From an uncultured Bacteroidales bacterium (GTDB lineage: Bacteria > Bacteroidota > Bacteroidia > Bacteroidales > Salinivirgaceae), in contig CALJOM010000008.1 of NCBI GenBank assembly GCA_937981765.1, forward strand, positions 1-35,035: a DNA stretch of 35,035 nt. Direction: 5' to 3'. Below the pieces are notes generated by a model that worked only from the letters and a program-made list of their open reading frames with translations, ran no database searches and was not told the origin of the DNA. Shown here in pieces: positions 1 through 7,687 of this stretch. Position 1 is the stretch's first letter, and each line of letters begins with the position of its first letter. Both the position numbers and the translations under genes were made by a program.

Positions 1-1
1 T

Positions 2-142
2 ACAGCCTCGGGAATTGAAAAATTAGAGTGGTTCAGATTGAATTATCCTAATCTTGAAAACGAAATTCCACACTATTATATCGCTTCTTTTTTAGGACTA
101 ACCTCAACTTCATTAAGTCGTTTGCGCGGCACAAAAAAATAA
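2..142 (+). CDS. Crp/Fnr-family regulator, C-terminal fragment (cut by window edge)
   Basis: An open frame enters from the left edge and stops with TAA at 140-142, giving 46 residues. The tail contains IASFLGLTSTSLSRLRG, which matches the recognition-helix region of the Bacteroidota Crp/Fnr-type regulators (cyclic-nucleotide-binding fold followed by a winged helix-turn-helix). The preceding stretch, YPNLENEIPHYYIASF, is also typical of that family, where a helix with YP..l..vP.yyIASyLGi leads into the DNA-binding helix. The sensor domain lies outside the window, so the signal it reads cannot be judged. The next gene starts 93 bases downstream with its own likely -7 box, so the two are probably separate transcripts. 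Confidence 0.75.
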   Translation, partial: TASGIEKLEWFRLNYPNLENEIPHYYIASFLGLTSTSLSRLRGTKK

Positions 143-194
143 TTTTCAAACTCATTTCTTGCCAAATGTAAATGGGTTCTGGAATAATAGTTCC

Positions 195-202
195 TAATTT
201 TG
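195..202 (+). promoter_or_regulatory. possible -7 box upstream of the lipoprotein hydrolase
   Basis: TAATTTTG matches the Bacteroidota -7 consensus TAnnTTTG and sits 33 bases before the ATG at 236. No TTG element is found at the expected 19-21 nt distance upstream, so only half of the promoter is visible. Confidence 0.35.
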
Positions 203-235
203 CAGTGGAAATTTCAATACTAAAATTTTGGAAAT

Positions 236-1213
236 ATGAAATTGTTATTCATCTTGACAGCTTTTTTACTTTTAGGCTGCCAAAAAATAGACGAAATTGG
301 TGTACTTGTACCGCCTACTGTTGACCAGGACCCCAATCTACCGAGTGTAAGTGTGAATGTCGCAGGACGACAAAGACTCATTCACGTTCGCACCTTTGGC
401 AGTGAAAGCAATCCGCCTTTGTTTATACTTCATGGCAGTTTTACCGATACCCGACCCTACCGCAACATCTGTGAAAGCCTTTCGGACAAATACTACGTGG
501 TAATATGGGACCAAAGGGGATGTGGGCTTTCCGAACGCATCAGCGAAGATGAATTTACGCTGGAAAGTGCCGTAGAAGAAATTAATGCGATGAAAGCCAT
601 TTATGCTCCTAACCAAAAAGTAACCATCATCGGGCAGTCGTGGGGTGGCGGTTTGGCTACGCTCTACACCTCCAAAAATCCTGAAAAAGTAGAACAATTG
701 TTACTCATCGAACCAATGCCTCTGACATGTGATGATATGCAAAAACTATACAAAACCATTGTGCAGTTTCGATACGACAATGGTTCGTGGAACAATATGG
801 CGCGACACGGGCAGGCCATTAGCCCCCGCGACCACGAACAAATAGACTACCGCGCAATGATGATACTCAGAAGTACAATGACAGCAGGCTATCATTGTGA
901 CGGCAACAACCCACCACCTTGGCAGGTGCATCGGGTAGGCGGTTTTTTGGAATATGTCCGCAATAAAAGGCTGGGTAACCCAATGTCCGGTTTTACTTAC
1001 AATTTTACCCAAGGCATTCAAAACTACACCGACACCGTGCGTATTTTGGGAGGCTCGTGCAGTTCGCTGGGCTATGAGATGCAACTCTATTATTCCAAAC
1101 CTCACTTCCCAAATGCCGAAGTGGTGGAAATAAAAGATGCAGGGCATCGGATGAATATGGAAAAATTTGACGAGGTGATGGTGGCCATCAAATCATTTTT
1201 AAAGGAGTATTAG
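236..1213 (+). CDS. lipoprotein alpha/beta hydrolase, proline-iminopeptidase-like
   Basis: This 325-residue protein begins with a lipoprotein signal (lipobox LLLGC, Cys15), so it is probably anchored in the envelope. The fold is alpha/beta hydrolase. HGS (residues 66-68) is the oxyanion-hole loop, WDQRGCGLS (91-99) matches the S33 proline iminopeptidase signature DQRGxGxS, GQSWGGG (133-139) is the nucleophile elbow with Ser135, and His304 in DAGH is the expected catalytic histidine. The acidic triad member is not obvious: the loop ILGGSCSSLGYE lacks the usual GxxD. Substrate is unknown; aminopeptidase or esterase activity are both possible. Its TAG stop is immediately followed by the ATG of the next gene, so the two are co-transcribed and probably translationally coupled. 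A long inverted repeat lies beyond the pair, which could mean the pair arrived together. Confidence 0.8.
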   Translation: MKLLFILTAFLLLGCQKIDEIGVLVPPTVDQDPNLPSVSVNVAGRQRLIHVRTFGSESNPPLFILHGSFTDTRPYRNICESLSDKYYVVIWDQRGCGLSERISEDEFTLESAVEEINAMKAIYAPNQKVTIIGQSWGGGLATLYTSKNPEKVEQLLLIEPMPLTCDDMQKLYKTIVQFRYDNGSWNNMARHGQAISPRDHEQIDYRAMMILRSTMTAGYHCDGNNPPPWQVHRVGGFLEYVRNKRLGNPMSGFTYNFTQGIQNYTDTVRILGGSCSSLGYEMQLYYSKPHFPNAEVVEIKDAGHRMNMEKFDEVMVAIKSFLKEY

Positions 1214-1948
1214 ATGATGAAACACCTATTTTTCTCATTGGCTTTCTTGATTTTGAACATCAATTTTGTTCAATCCCAAAACTTCTTTGGCTTGCTCAAT
1301 GATGGCAAACACACAATTTCTGCGGGGTTAAATGCAAATCCCAATCTTAATGCTAATGCAGACTATTTTTTAGGTTTCGACAATCAAGGAAAATATATTG
1401 AACGATATGGCTTCGTAGCACAAGTGAACTGTCCGATATTTTCACAAAAAGGCTTTGACTTTGATTTTCGCGTAGGAGCCGGAGCGTTGATAGCTTTTTC
1501 TGACAAGTTCAAATCCATTGCCGGATTGAGTTGGAACATATCGAGAAGCAAAGACCTAAACGGACGCTACGTTCATTCAGGCTTTAAAATTGACCTTCTT
1601 CCTGGTTATTATGGTAACAAATGGGTTTTTGCTCCTCACGTATCGCTTTACTATCAACCTTGGGTTAATATTAAACACAGTGAATACGCCATAAACACCT
1701 TTCAGGATTTGTATCCCAATGGAAATGGGCAATTCATAGCACCCAAAGATGGTTGGTTTTATCAAAATAACATCACGCTACAAACAGGTATTAGTGTGGC
1801 GTATTACCAACCTAATTGGCATTTGATACTTGCGGCAGGATTTCAGCATCAACCAAACAGGCTTGGGTTAATTGCATTACCAGACATCGGTATTATGCCA
1901 TTTTACGGGGGACTGAACTTTGGATATAAAATTTTTGGTGATCAATAA
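1214..1948 (+). CDS. secreted or outer-membrane protein of unknown function
   Basis: The 244-residue product has a signal peptide (hydrophobic LFFSLAFLILNINFVQS, likely cleavage after SQ near residue 22). The rest is rich in alternating aromatic and polar residues (for example WHLILAAGFQHQPNRLG and LNFGYKIFGDQ at the C terminus), which resembles a small outer-membrane beta-barrel ending in an aromatic-rich strand. I do not recognise the family. It starts directly at the stop codon of the hydrolase, so it is in the same operon. Two ATG codons are adjacent at 1214 and 1217; either could be used. No enzymatic motif is visible. Confidence 0.7.
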   Translation: MMKHLFFSLAFLILNINFVQSQNFFGLLNDGKHTISAGLNANPNLNANADYFLGFDNQGKYIERYGFVAQVNCPIFSQKGFDFDFRVGAGALIAFSDKFKSIAGLSWNISRSKDLNGRYVHSGFKIDLLPGYYGNKWVFAPHVSLYYQPWVNIKHSEYAINTFQDLYPNGNGQFIAPKDGWFYQNNITLQTGISVAYYQPNWHLILAAGFQHQPNRLGLIALPDIGIMPFYGGLNFGYKIFGDQ

Positions 1949-1966
1949 AAAAGAAAAAACAGCACA

Positions 1967-2090
1967 CAACAGCAGTTTGGCGTAATGGCGGGTGCAGTGC
2001 TTCGTATGCCAGTTTTTCGTAAATTTGAACGGTGTGATTCGTATAAACTTTTGTGCTAAAAACCCGCCACTGCGCCAAGCCGCCAACCGT
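1967..2090 (+). repeat. long imperfect inverted repeat, possibly attC-like or interspersed element
   Basis: The left arm (about 1971-1993, containing TTTGGCG and ATGGCGGGT) is nearly the reverse complement of the right arm (about 2062-2084, containing ACCCGCCA and GCGCCAAG). About 68 nt lie between the arms. The loop carries three copies of TTCGTA (2001, 2016, 2038). The structure is far larger than a terminator and has no T-run. Its gross architecture (conserved arms, variable-length centre, GTTACC near the right end) recalls integron attC sites, but the RYYYAAC/GTTRRRY boxes are not intact. Open frames of 67-69 codons on the minus strand across it are by-products of the repeat. Confidence 0.6.
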
Positions 2091-2177
2091 TACCAACCAT
2101 ATTTCAACTAGGGATAATTTTCATTAACCCCATAAAAGTCGAATTTTTCCATCCACCGCAACTCAACAAAACACAAT

Positions 2178-2208
2178 TTTGAACAAATAAAAAATTTGTT
2201 TAGCTTTG
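2178..2208 (+). promoter_or_regulatory. Bacteroidota-type promoter for the coiled-coil/fmt operon
   Basis: TTTG at 2178-2181 and TAGCTTTG at 2201-2208 are separated by 19 nt, an excellent match to TTTG-N19-TAnnTTTG. The predicted transcript would begin near 2215, giving a leader of about 30 nt before the ATG at 2248. Confidence 0.65.
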
Positions 2209-2247
2209 TGAGTTATATGTAGCTTCTCCCACAAAGATTAAAGATTT

Positions 2248-4098
2248 ATGGTAAACCTGTTTTATAAACGACTGTTTGGACAAATTCCTTCGACCGAAAA
2301 ATTTGTTTCCCGCCTGGAATCGCTGCGCGAAGAGATGGAACGTCATAAACAATTTGCATCGAATGAAAAATTACTTCGATACCAAGAACTAAAAGCATTA
2401 ACTGAAAGCAGCGAATTTCAGCAAAAAAAGCAACAAATTGTAAACCTCAAATACAAAGGCTCTCCCGAACATCAAAAAGAAAGTGAATATCTCGCACTGA
2501 AAAAAGATAAATATCTATCGCAATACCTTGAGGTAGAACAAAGCAACGATTTGAAAAGACTAGAAACCATTGTTAATTCTGAAATATTTTTCAAATACTC
2601 TGAGCTGAAAAAAGTAATTGACTCGGGAGAAATTGAGGCCATTCGTAAAGAGATGGAGCAAAACTATAAACAGGAATTTTCGCTCAGAACACGCCTCAAA
2701 GAACTTGCCTCCAACTCCAAATTGAAAAAATATTTTAAAATCGTTCACTCAGAGGATTATCTCCGCTTCAAAGCCTTGGAGGATTCCCCAAAAATATCGC
2801 AATACCAAATTTTACAGAAAGAGGTAGAAGCTTTTAACTATAAATTAATTACCAAAGAAAATCAACAACAATATTCCACCGAGCTGGAAAACAGGAGACA
2901 ATTGAAACAGCTTGAAAACGATCCCGATATCAAATTCTACCTTCGGTTCGTAAAGAAGGGCTATCCTGAGATGATTTTACGTGTTCTACAATCTGCCGAA
3001 TATGGCGAATATGTTGCATTGAAGGAATACCTAGAGTCGCCCATTCATGCCGAAAAAATCAAGGAATACACGTTTGAAACCAGCGAAGCTGCCAAGGTTT
3101 TAAACATGTTTGAGGAGGTAAAAAAATCGCCGGAAATTCAATTTTATACCAAATTCACCGGCTCAGAAAAATATAAAACCTATTTGAAACTTAAAGAGAG
3201 CCGTCAGGTTGAAGAGTTTAAGAATCTTGAGCAGCATATTAAGTCGCAGGAATTTCAGCAGCGCAAAAGCTACCTTTTGGATCCCAGAAAGTGGGAGAAA
3301 ACCGAAGAGTTCCAGTTAGAGCAAGAATTGCTCTCGCTGAGCAAAGACCCTGAAATACGCTGGTATTTTGAAAGTTTGAAGAAAAACAAATTTGCCGAAG
3401 TTCAACAATGGGAACTGGTGTTTGACGACCGTTTTGAAACCCTAGATTCGTCAAAATGGCTAACCATACCTTTCCAGGGCATGCAGAATCTTAACGGTAA
3501 AAGTTACGTGCCGGAAGGTAACCGTCAGTTTCACACCAACGGTAAAAACCTCCACATTTTGAATCCGGGAATTAGAATCGAAACACGAAAAGAAAAATTT
3601 AGCGGGTTGCGGTGGCAAACATCTTCCGGCTTTAAAATGCGTGATTTTGAATATACAAGCGGGATTTTAAACACCGGTCACACGTTCCGTTTAAACAGCG
3701 GGAAAATAGAAATTCTGGCTGAAATGGGAAATCCTGAAGAGGTGGTGCATGCGGCCTTTTTAAAATCCGACGTTATTGCTCCGCATATCGACATTTTTTG
3801 TACAGGCACCCACAAAGGTTTCAAGGCACGCTTTTTCAGCAACAATCAACCAGTAGCAACGTTCGAAGAAACATTTAAAGGTATCGACCCTTCGCAACCT
3901 TTTCATTACACCCTTTTGTGGGAAAACAACATCCTTGAATGGCAATTGAATGGGTTCCCAATAGCCCGATACACCGGCCCTGTTCCGACAAAAAGTTTAT
4001 ACATCGGACTATCAAGCGTTTTGTTGAAAGAACCATCAGAATTGCCGGCATCTTTTACCATCCATTCGGTAAAAGTGTTTCAACGCAAGCAAGCCTAA
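2248..4098 (+). CDS. coiled-coil repeat protein with C-terminal degenerate GH16-like domain
   Basis: The protein has 616 residues and no signal peptide. Residues about 20-385 are charged, helical and repetitive: short blocks of the form S-x-E/K-x3-Y-x2-LK recur many times (SEFQQKK, SEDYLRFKAL, SAEYGEYVALKEYLESP, SEKYKTYLKLKES, SQEFQQRK), suggesting a divergent tandem repeat of roughly 35-40 residues. From about residue 388 (WELVFDDRFETLDSSKW) the sequence resembles the start of glycoside hydrolase family 16 (ELVWSDEF...LDxxKW), followed by the family-like YTSGIL and, near the end, LLWENNILEWQLNG. The position of the GH16 catalytic motif ExDxxE reads HIDIFC (H513, D515), so the nucleophile glutamate is missing and hydrolase activity is unlikely; a binding or scaffold role is an inference. 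It begins an operon whose next gene, fmt, follows after 6 nt. Confidence 0.75.
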   Translation: MVNLFYKRLFGQIPSTEKFVSRLESLREEMERHKQFASNEKLLRYQELKALTESSEFQQKKQQIVNLKYKGSPEHQKESEYLALKKDKYLSQYLEVEQSNDLKRLETIVNSEIFFKYSELKKVIDSGEIEAIRKEMEQNYKQEFSLRTRLKELASNSKLKKYFKIVHSEDYLRFKALEDSPKISQYQILQKEVEAFNYKLITKENQQQYSTELENRRQLKQLENDPDIKFYLRFVKKGYPEMILRVLQSAEYGEYVALKEYLESPIHAEKIKEYTFETSEAAKVLNMFEEVKKSPEIQFYTKFTGSEKYKTYLKLKESRQVEEFKNLEQHIKSQEFQQRKSYLLDPRKWEKTEEFQLEQELLSLSKDPEIRWYFESLKKNKFAEVQQWELVFDDRFETLDSSKWLTIPFQGMQNLNGKSYVPEGNRQFHTNGKNLHILNPGIRIETRKEKFSGLRWQTSSGFKMRDFEYTSGILNTGHTFRLNSGKIEILAEMGNPEEVVHAAFLKSDVIAPHIDIFCTGTHKGFKARFFSNNQPVATFEETFKGIDPSQPFHYTLLWENNILEWQLNGFPIARYTGPVPTKSLYIGLSSVLLKEPSELPASFTIHSVKVFQRKQA

Positions 4099-4104
4099 GA
4101 CTCA

Positions 4105-5067
4105 ATGAGCAAGAAAAGTTTCCGTATTTTATTTATGGGGACACCCGAGTTTGCGGTAGAATCGCTGCGTAAACTCCATGAAAACTTTGAGATTGTGGCG
4201 GTAGTTACAGCCCCCGATAAACCCAGAGGTAGAGGGCAGGAATTATCGCCAACTCCGGTAAAACTATGTGCCCAAAGCTTGGGATTACCCATACTTCAAC
4301 CCACCAATTTAAAAAGCCCCGATTTTATCGAAGCGCTTCGGCTATTGAATCCCGACCTTGGTGTGATAGTTGCCTTCCGAATGTTGCCCGAGGCGGTATG
4401 GTCGCTTCCCCGACTGGGCTCAATAAACCTTCATGCAAGTTTGCTTCCACACTATCGTGGCGCTGCGCCCATAAACCACGCTATTATCAACGGAGAAACC
4501 GTTACCGGGGTAACCACATTTTTTCTGAAACACGAAATCGACACCGGCAACATTATCGACCGCCTCGAAGTTCCGATTGAAGCTACTGATAATGCCGGCT
4601 CACTACACGACAAGCTAATGTACCTCGGAGCAGAACTTCTATGCCAAAGCGTTGAAAAAATTTACAACAATAACTATACGGCTATCAGCCAGGATTCGCT
4701 CATTAGTGGTGAATTAAAAAGCGCCCCAAAAATTACCAAAGAATTTTGCCAGATAAACTGGAATCAGCCAGGGAAAATGGTACATAACCATATACGCGGA
4801 TTGAGCCCCTATCCCGGAGCATACACCCACGCCGACATAGGAGACAAACCCACTTTGATTAAGATTTACCAAGGCTTTTTCACTCAATCAACAAAACAAA
4901 ATCCAGCAGGAACGGTTTGTTTAGAAAAAGGCACTCTAAAAGTGGCTGTGGCGGATGGCTGGTATCACATAAAAGAACTTCAGCAAGCCGGAAAAAAACG
5001 AATGAATGTCCAGGAGTTTCTTAATGGATTGCAACAAAAAACCATCGAAAAATTTTATAGTTTGTAA
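4105..5067 (+). CDS. fmt: methionyl-tRNA formyltransferase
   Basis: The enzyme formylates the amino group of initiator methionyl-tRNA using 10-formyltetrahydrofolate, in the cytoplasm, for translation initiation. The 320-residue length is normal for the family. RILFMGTPEFAV opens the Rossmann-like N-terminal domain. The catalytic region INLHASLLPHYRGAAPI supplies Asn108 and His110, and HEIDTG supplies Asp146, so all three catalytic residues are present. The C-terminal domain (from about residue 210, with NHIRGLSPYPGAYT) matches the OB-fold tRNA-binding part. It follows the coiled-coil gene by 6 nt, so it is presumably co-transcribed. The usual partner genes def and priA are not nearby. Confidence 0.95.
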   Translation: MSKKSFRILFMGTPEFAVESLRKLHENFEIVAVVTAPDKPRGRGQELSPTPVKLCAQSLGLPILQPTNLKSPDFIEALRLLNPDLGVIVAFRMLPEAVWSLPRLGSINLHASLLPHYRGAAPINHAIINGETVTGVTTFFLKHEIDTGNIIDRLEVPIEATDNAGSLHDKLMYLGAELLCQSVEKIYNNNYTAISQDSLISGELKSAPKITKEFCQINWNQPGKMVHNHIRGLSPYPGAYTHADIGDKPTLIKIYQGFFTQSTKQNPAGTVCLEKGTLKVAVADGWYHIKELQQAGKKRMNVQEFLNGLQQKTIEKFYSL

Positions 5068-5121
5068 AGCAGCTTTCGCTCGATAAAAGTAACTCAAATT
5101 CCCCGTTTAAAACAGATACTG

Positions 5122-5886
5122 ATGCGTCGACTTATACAAATAACATCCCGATTTATACCCCGCGAATGGCTTCAACGCTTTGGACTTGCTTTCCTGCGCT
5201 TCATGGCCATATTCCTTCGCGGTAAGCGCTTTGTAGACCCAATTGACGGCAGTTCGTACCGCAAATTGTTATCCTACGGCCGCAAAGAAATACGCCCTAA
5301 TGCCCTTGCCCCAAAAACCGCAAGCCTGGAAAGGCATCGTCTGATATGGCTATTTCTACAAAACGAAACCAATTTCTTCACCCACCCACACAAGTTTCTA
5401 CATGTAGCCCCGGAATACTGTTTTTTAAAGCCTTTTAAAAAACTGAAAAATATCGATTACGTTACCGGCGATTTAAGCTCACCCTGGGCCAATATAAAAC
5501 TAGATGTAAGAAGCCTGCCTTTCGATGACAATACCTTCGATGCAGCCATGTGCAACCACGTATTCGAGCACATCGACAACGATCATCAGGCAATGCGGGA
5601 ATTTTACCGGGTTTTAAAACCCGGAGGCTGGGCTATTTTTCAGGTTCCCATTCGCTGGGAACAAAAAACGGTGGAAGATCCCACAATCACATCCCCCGCC
5701 GAACGCGAAAAACTTTTTGGTCAGCGCGACCATGTTCGATATTATGGATACGACTACATTCACCGCCTGCAAAATGCGGGATTTGAGGTGGAAGTTATTG
5801 ACTATACTACCAAAATAGGCAAAGAAAAAACCGCGCTTTATGCCCTGATGCCGGATGAAAAAATTATTTTTTGCCGCAAAAAATAA
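5122..5886 (+). CDS. class I SAM-dependent methyltransferase
   Basis: This 254-residue protein matches the Methyltransf_11 type. FLHVAPEY (about residues 93-100) takes the place of the usual glycine-rich SAM-binding loop, NIDYVTGDLSS gives the acidic ribose-binding strand, LPFDDNTFDAAMCNHVFEHI is the motif II/III region, and YRVLKPGGWAIFQVPI is the post-motif III strand typical of small-molecule and sugar methyltransferases. The N terminus (about 40 residues, RLIQITSRFIPREWLQRF) is basic and amphipathic. The substrate cannot be deduced. It lies 54 nt after fmt with no clear promoter or terminator between, so it may belong to the same transcript. Confidence 0.8.
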   Translation: MRRLIQITSRFIPREWLQRFGLAFLRFMAIFLRGKRFVDPIDGSSYRKLLSYGRKEIRPNALAPKTASLERHRLIWLFLQNETNFFTHPHKFLHVAPEYCFLKPFKKLKNIDYVTGDLSSPWANIKLDVRSLPFDDNTFDAAMCNHVFEHIDNDHQAMREFYRVLKPGGWAIFQVPIRWEQKTVEDPTITSPAEREKLFGQRDHVRYYGYDYIHRLQNAGFEVEVIDYTTKIGKEKTALYALMPDEKIIFCRKK

Positions 5887-5934
5887 AACAACCTACCCCC
5901 CTATTTCGTTTTATTGGAAACCATTTTTCACAAC

Positions 5935-7338
5935 ATGTCGTCGCAAACAACAAACAAAAATCTGTTAAAACGGCTCTCCAAATTAATGGAGAAAAATAAG
6001 GAGTTGTTGCAGCAATTGAAAAAACTACAAGAGGCCTACAATAAAATCCTGGAAGAAAACGACCGCCTGCAAGCCAAAATAGAACACCTGAAAAGCAAAG
6101 GAATAACCGATACAGAATCGTCAGAAACCTCCACATTGCTACGGTTCAAAATGGCAACCGTACTTTTTGTCGATATCCAGGGATTCAGCAAACTGCATCA
6201 GGAAACAAACTCTCATGAAATAATCGACGAACTGGATAAAATATTTTTTGAATTTGACCAAATAGCACAGAAATACAACATTGAACGAATAAAAACCATT
6301 GGTGACACCTATATGTGTGCCGGCGGAGTTCCCGTAAAAAACATCACTAACCCGATTGACGTAGTTTTGGCAGCTCTGGAAATGCGCTATCAGCTCTACG
6401 AAATGGAATCAACTCGTCGACAAAACGGCAATGCAATTTGGGATATCCGTATGGGACTTCATACCGGTCCCGTAATTGCCACAACCATGGGTAAAAAGAA
6501 GGTATCCTACAACCTCAAAGGCGATACGGTAAACATCGCCAGCCGCATGCAGGCAGCAAGTCAAAAAGGAGAAATCAACATCTCGGTGATGACCTACGAG
6601 CTCATCCGGGAATATTTCGACTGCGAATATGTAGGTAAAATGCCCGTAAAATACATGGGCGACGTTGAAATGTATCGTGTTTTAGGGCTAAAAAAAGAAT
6701 TTTCCTCCGACCCTAAAGGGATTTTTCCCAACGAAACATTTACCGTTAAATACCTCTTGCGACAATTCAGCGATTTGCAAGAAATTATTCTCGACAAACT
6801 GGAAAAAGAACTTCCCCCATATCTCTACTACCACAATTTTAAACACACCATCGATGTAGTATCACAGGCAGAACTAATCGGGATCGGCGAAGGAGTTAGC
6901 GACCACGATCTGTTGCTGCTGAAAACCGCCGCACTCTTCCACGATGCCGGCCATACTATAGGCTACGACAATCACGAACAGCTCGGTACTGAAATAGCTC
7001 GAAAAATACTCCCAATGTACAAATACACTCCAGATCAGATAGATAAAATTTGTGAATTAATCATGGCAACCAAACTCCCGCCTAACCCAAAAACCCTTCT
7101 TGAAAAAATAATTTGCGATGCCGATTTAGACTATCTGGGGCGTGCCGACTTTATTCCCGTGTCCAATACCCTTTACGAAGAACTAAAAGCTCAAAACAAA
7201 ATTTCCGACATTAACGAATGGAATAAACTTCAGGTGAAATTTATTTCTAACCACCAATATTTTACCGAAACAGCCAACCGATTAAGAGAAGTAAACAAAC
7301 AGAAACAGATCGAACGCATCAAAAAACTGATAAAATAA
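5935..7338 (+). CDS. class III nucleotide cyclase fused to HD phosphohydrolase domain
   Basis: I chose the ATG at 5935 (467 residues) over an upstream TTG at 5914. Residues about 10-55 form a coiled coil, a common dimerising and signalling segment for cyclases. The cyclase domain (about 73-250) contains FVDIQGF (metal Asp80), RIKTIGD (Lys120, metal Asp124) and GDTVNIASRM (Asn200, Arg204 for transition-state stabilisation), so it looks catalytically complete. The purine-selecting partner position, normally Asp/Thr for ATP or Cys for GTP, is Asn193 (in SYNLKGD), leaving specificity uncertain, though Lys120 favours ATP. The C-terminal HD domain (about 280-440) has YHNFKH (His300, His304), FHDAGH (His336, Asp337, His340) and CDADLD (Asp395/397). 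YHNxxH plus HDxxH resembles class I cyclic-nucleotide phosphodiesterases. No membrane segment is visible. Making and breaking a cyclic nucleotide in one chain is an inference. Confidence 0.85.
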   Translation: MSSQTTNKNLLKRLSKLMEKNKELLQQLKKLQEAYNKILEENDRLQAKIEHLKSKGITDTESSETSTLLRFKMATVLFVDIQGFSKLHQETNSHEIIDELDKIFFEFDQIAQKYNIERIKTIGDTYMCAGGVPVKNITNPIDVVLAALEMRYQLYEMESTRRQNGNAIWDIRMGLHTGPVIATTMGKKKVSYNLKGDTVNIASRMQAASQKGEINISVMTYELIREYFDCEYVGKMPVKYMGDVEMYRVLGLKKEFSSDPKGIFPNETFTVKYLLRQFSDLQEIILDKLEKELPPYLYYHNFKHTIDVVSQAELIGIGEGVSDHDLLLLKTAALFHDAGHTIGYDNHEQLGTEIARKILPMYKYTPDQIDKICELIMATKLPPNPKTLLEKIICDADLDYLGRADFIPVSNTLYEELKAQNKISDINEWNKLQVKFISNHQYFTETANRLREVNKQKQIERIKKLIK

Positions 7339-7447
7339 CATTCTCAATCTTAATAACTTTTTATATCTTTAACTGCTGAAAACGGTCAAATCCAAACCAT
7401 ATTTAACAATCTGATTTTAAATCAAATAATAAAACTCGCATTAGTAT

Positions 7448-7618
7448 ATGAAAACACTATTGAAAAACATCGGATTAGTTATACTATTTATTGGAGTAGG
7501 AATAACTGCCTACACATCCTCCACCACAGTAAGCAGTAACACCGGATTAATCACCGGAGCCATACTAATGATCGTAGGATTAATTGGCTACATTCTTATC
7601 AACCGTTATATAGACTAA
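7448..7618 (+). CDS. small two-helix membrane protein, 56 residues
   Basis: A short frame runs from ATG 7448 to TAA 7616-7618. The product has a basic start (MKTLLKNIG), a hydrophobic helix (about residues 8-22), a Ser/Thr-rich turn (SSTTVSSNTG) and a second hydrophobic helix (about 33-51) ending in NRYID. The length, the charge distribution at both ends and the placement immediately before a strong terminator (7633-7676) support a genuine gene. I recall similar short double-spanning proteins as common hypotheticals in Bacteroidales but cannot name a function. It lies 109 nt after the cyclase gene. Confidence 0.65.
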   Translation: MKTLLKNIGLVILFIGVGITAYTSSTTVSSNTGLITGAILMIVGLIGYILINRYID

Positions 7619-7632
7619 TCCCATCCTAAGCT

Positions 7633-7676
7633 AAATCAACTATCCAGTTGTCGACAACCGGATAGTTGATTTTTTT
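7633..7676 (+). terminator. strong intrinsic terminator
   Basis: AAATCAACTATCC (7633-7645) pairs perfectly with GGATAGTTGATTT (7660-7672). The inner part is itself palindromic (GTTGTC/GACAAC), giving a nearly continuous 19-bp stem interrupted by one A/C mismatch. A run of T residues through 7676 follows. It separates the cyclase/small membrane protein unit from mtnA, whose ATG is only 12 nt downstream. Confidence 0.85.
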
Positions 7677-7687
7677 ACAAATGCCCC

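Noticed and set aside
1877..2096. Two overlapping minus-strand frames of 67-69 codons
   Set aside because: They fall across the inverted repeat and the end of the barrel gene and have no protein-like features.
4266..4580. 104-codon plus-strand frame inside fmt
   Set aside because: It is an out-of-frame shadow of fmt, whose catalytic residues are all intact in the main frame.
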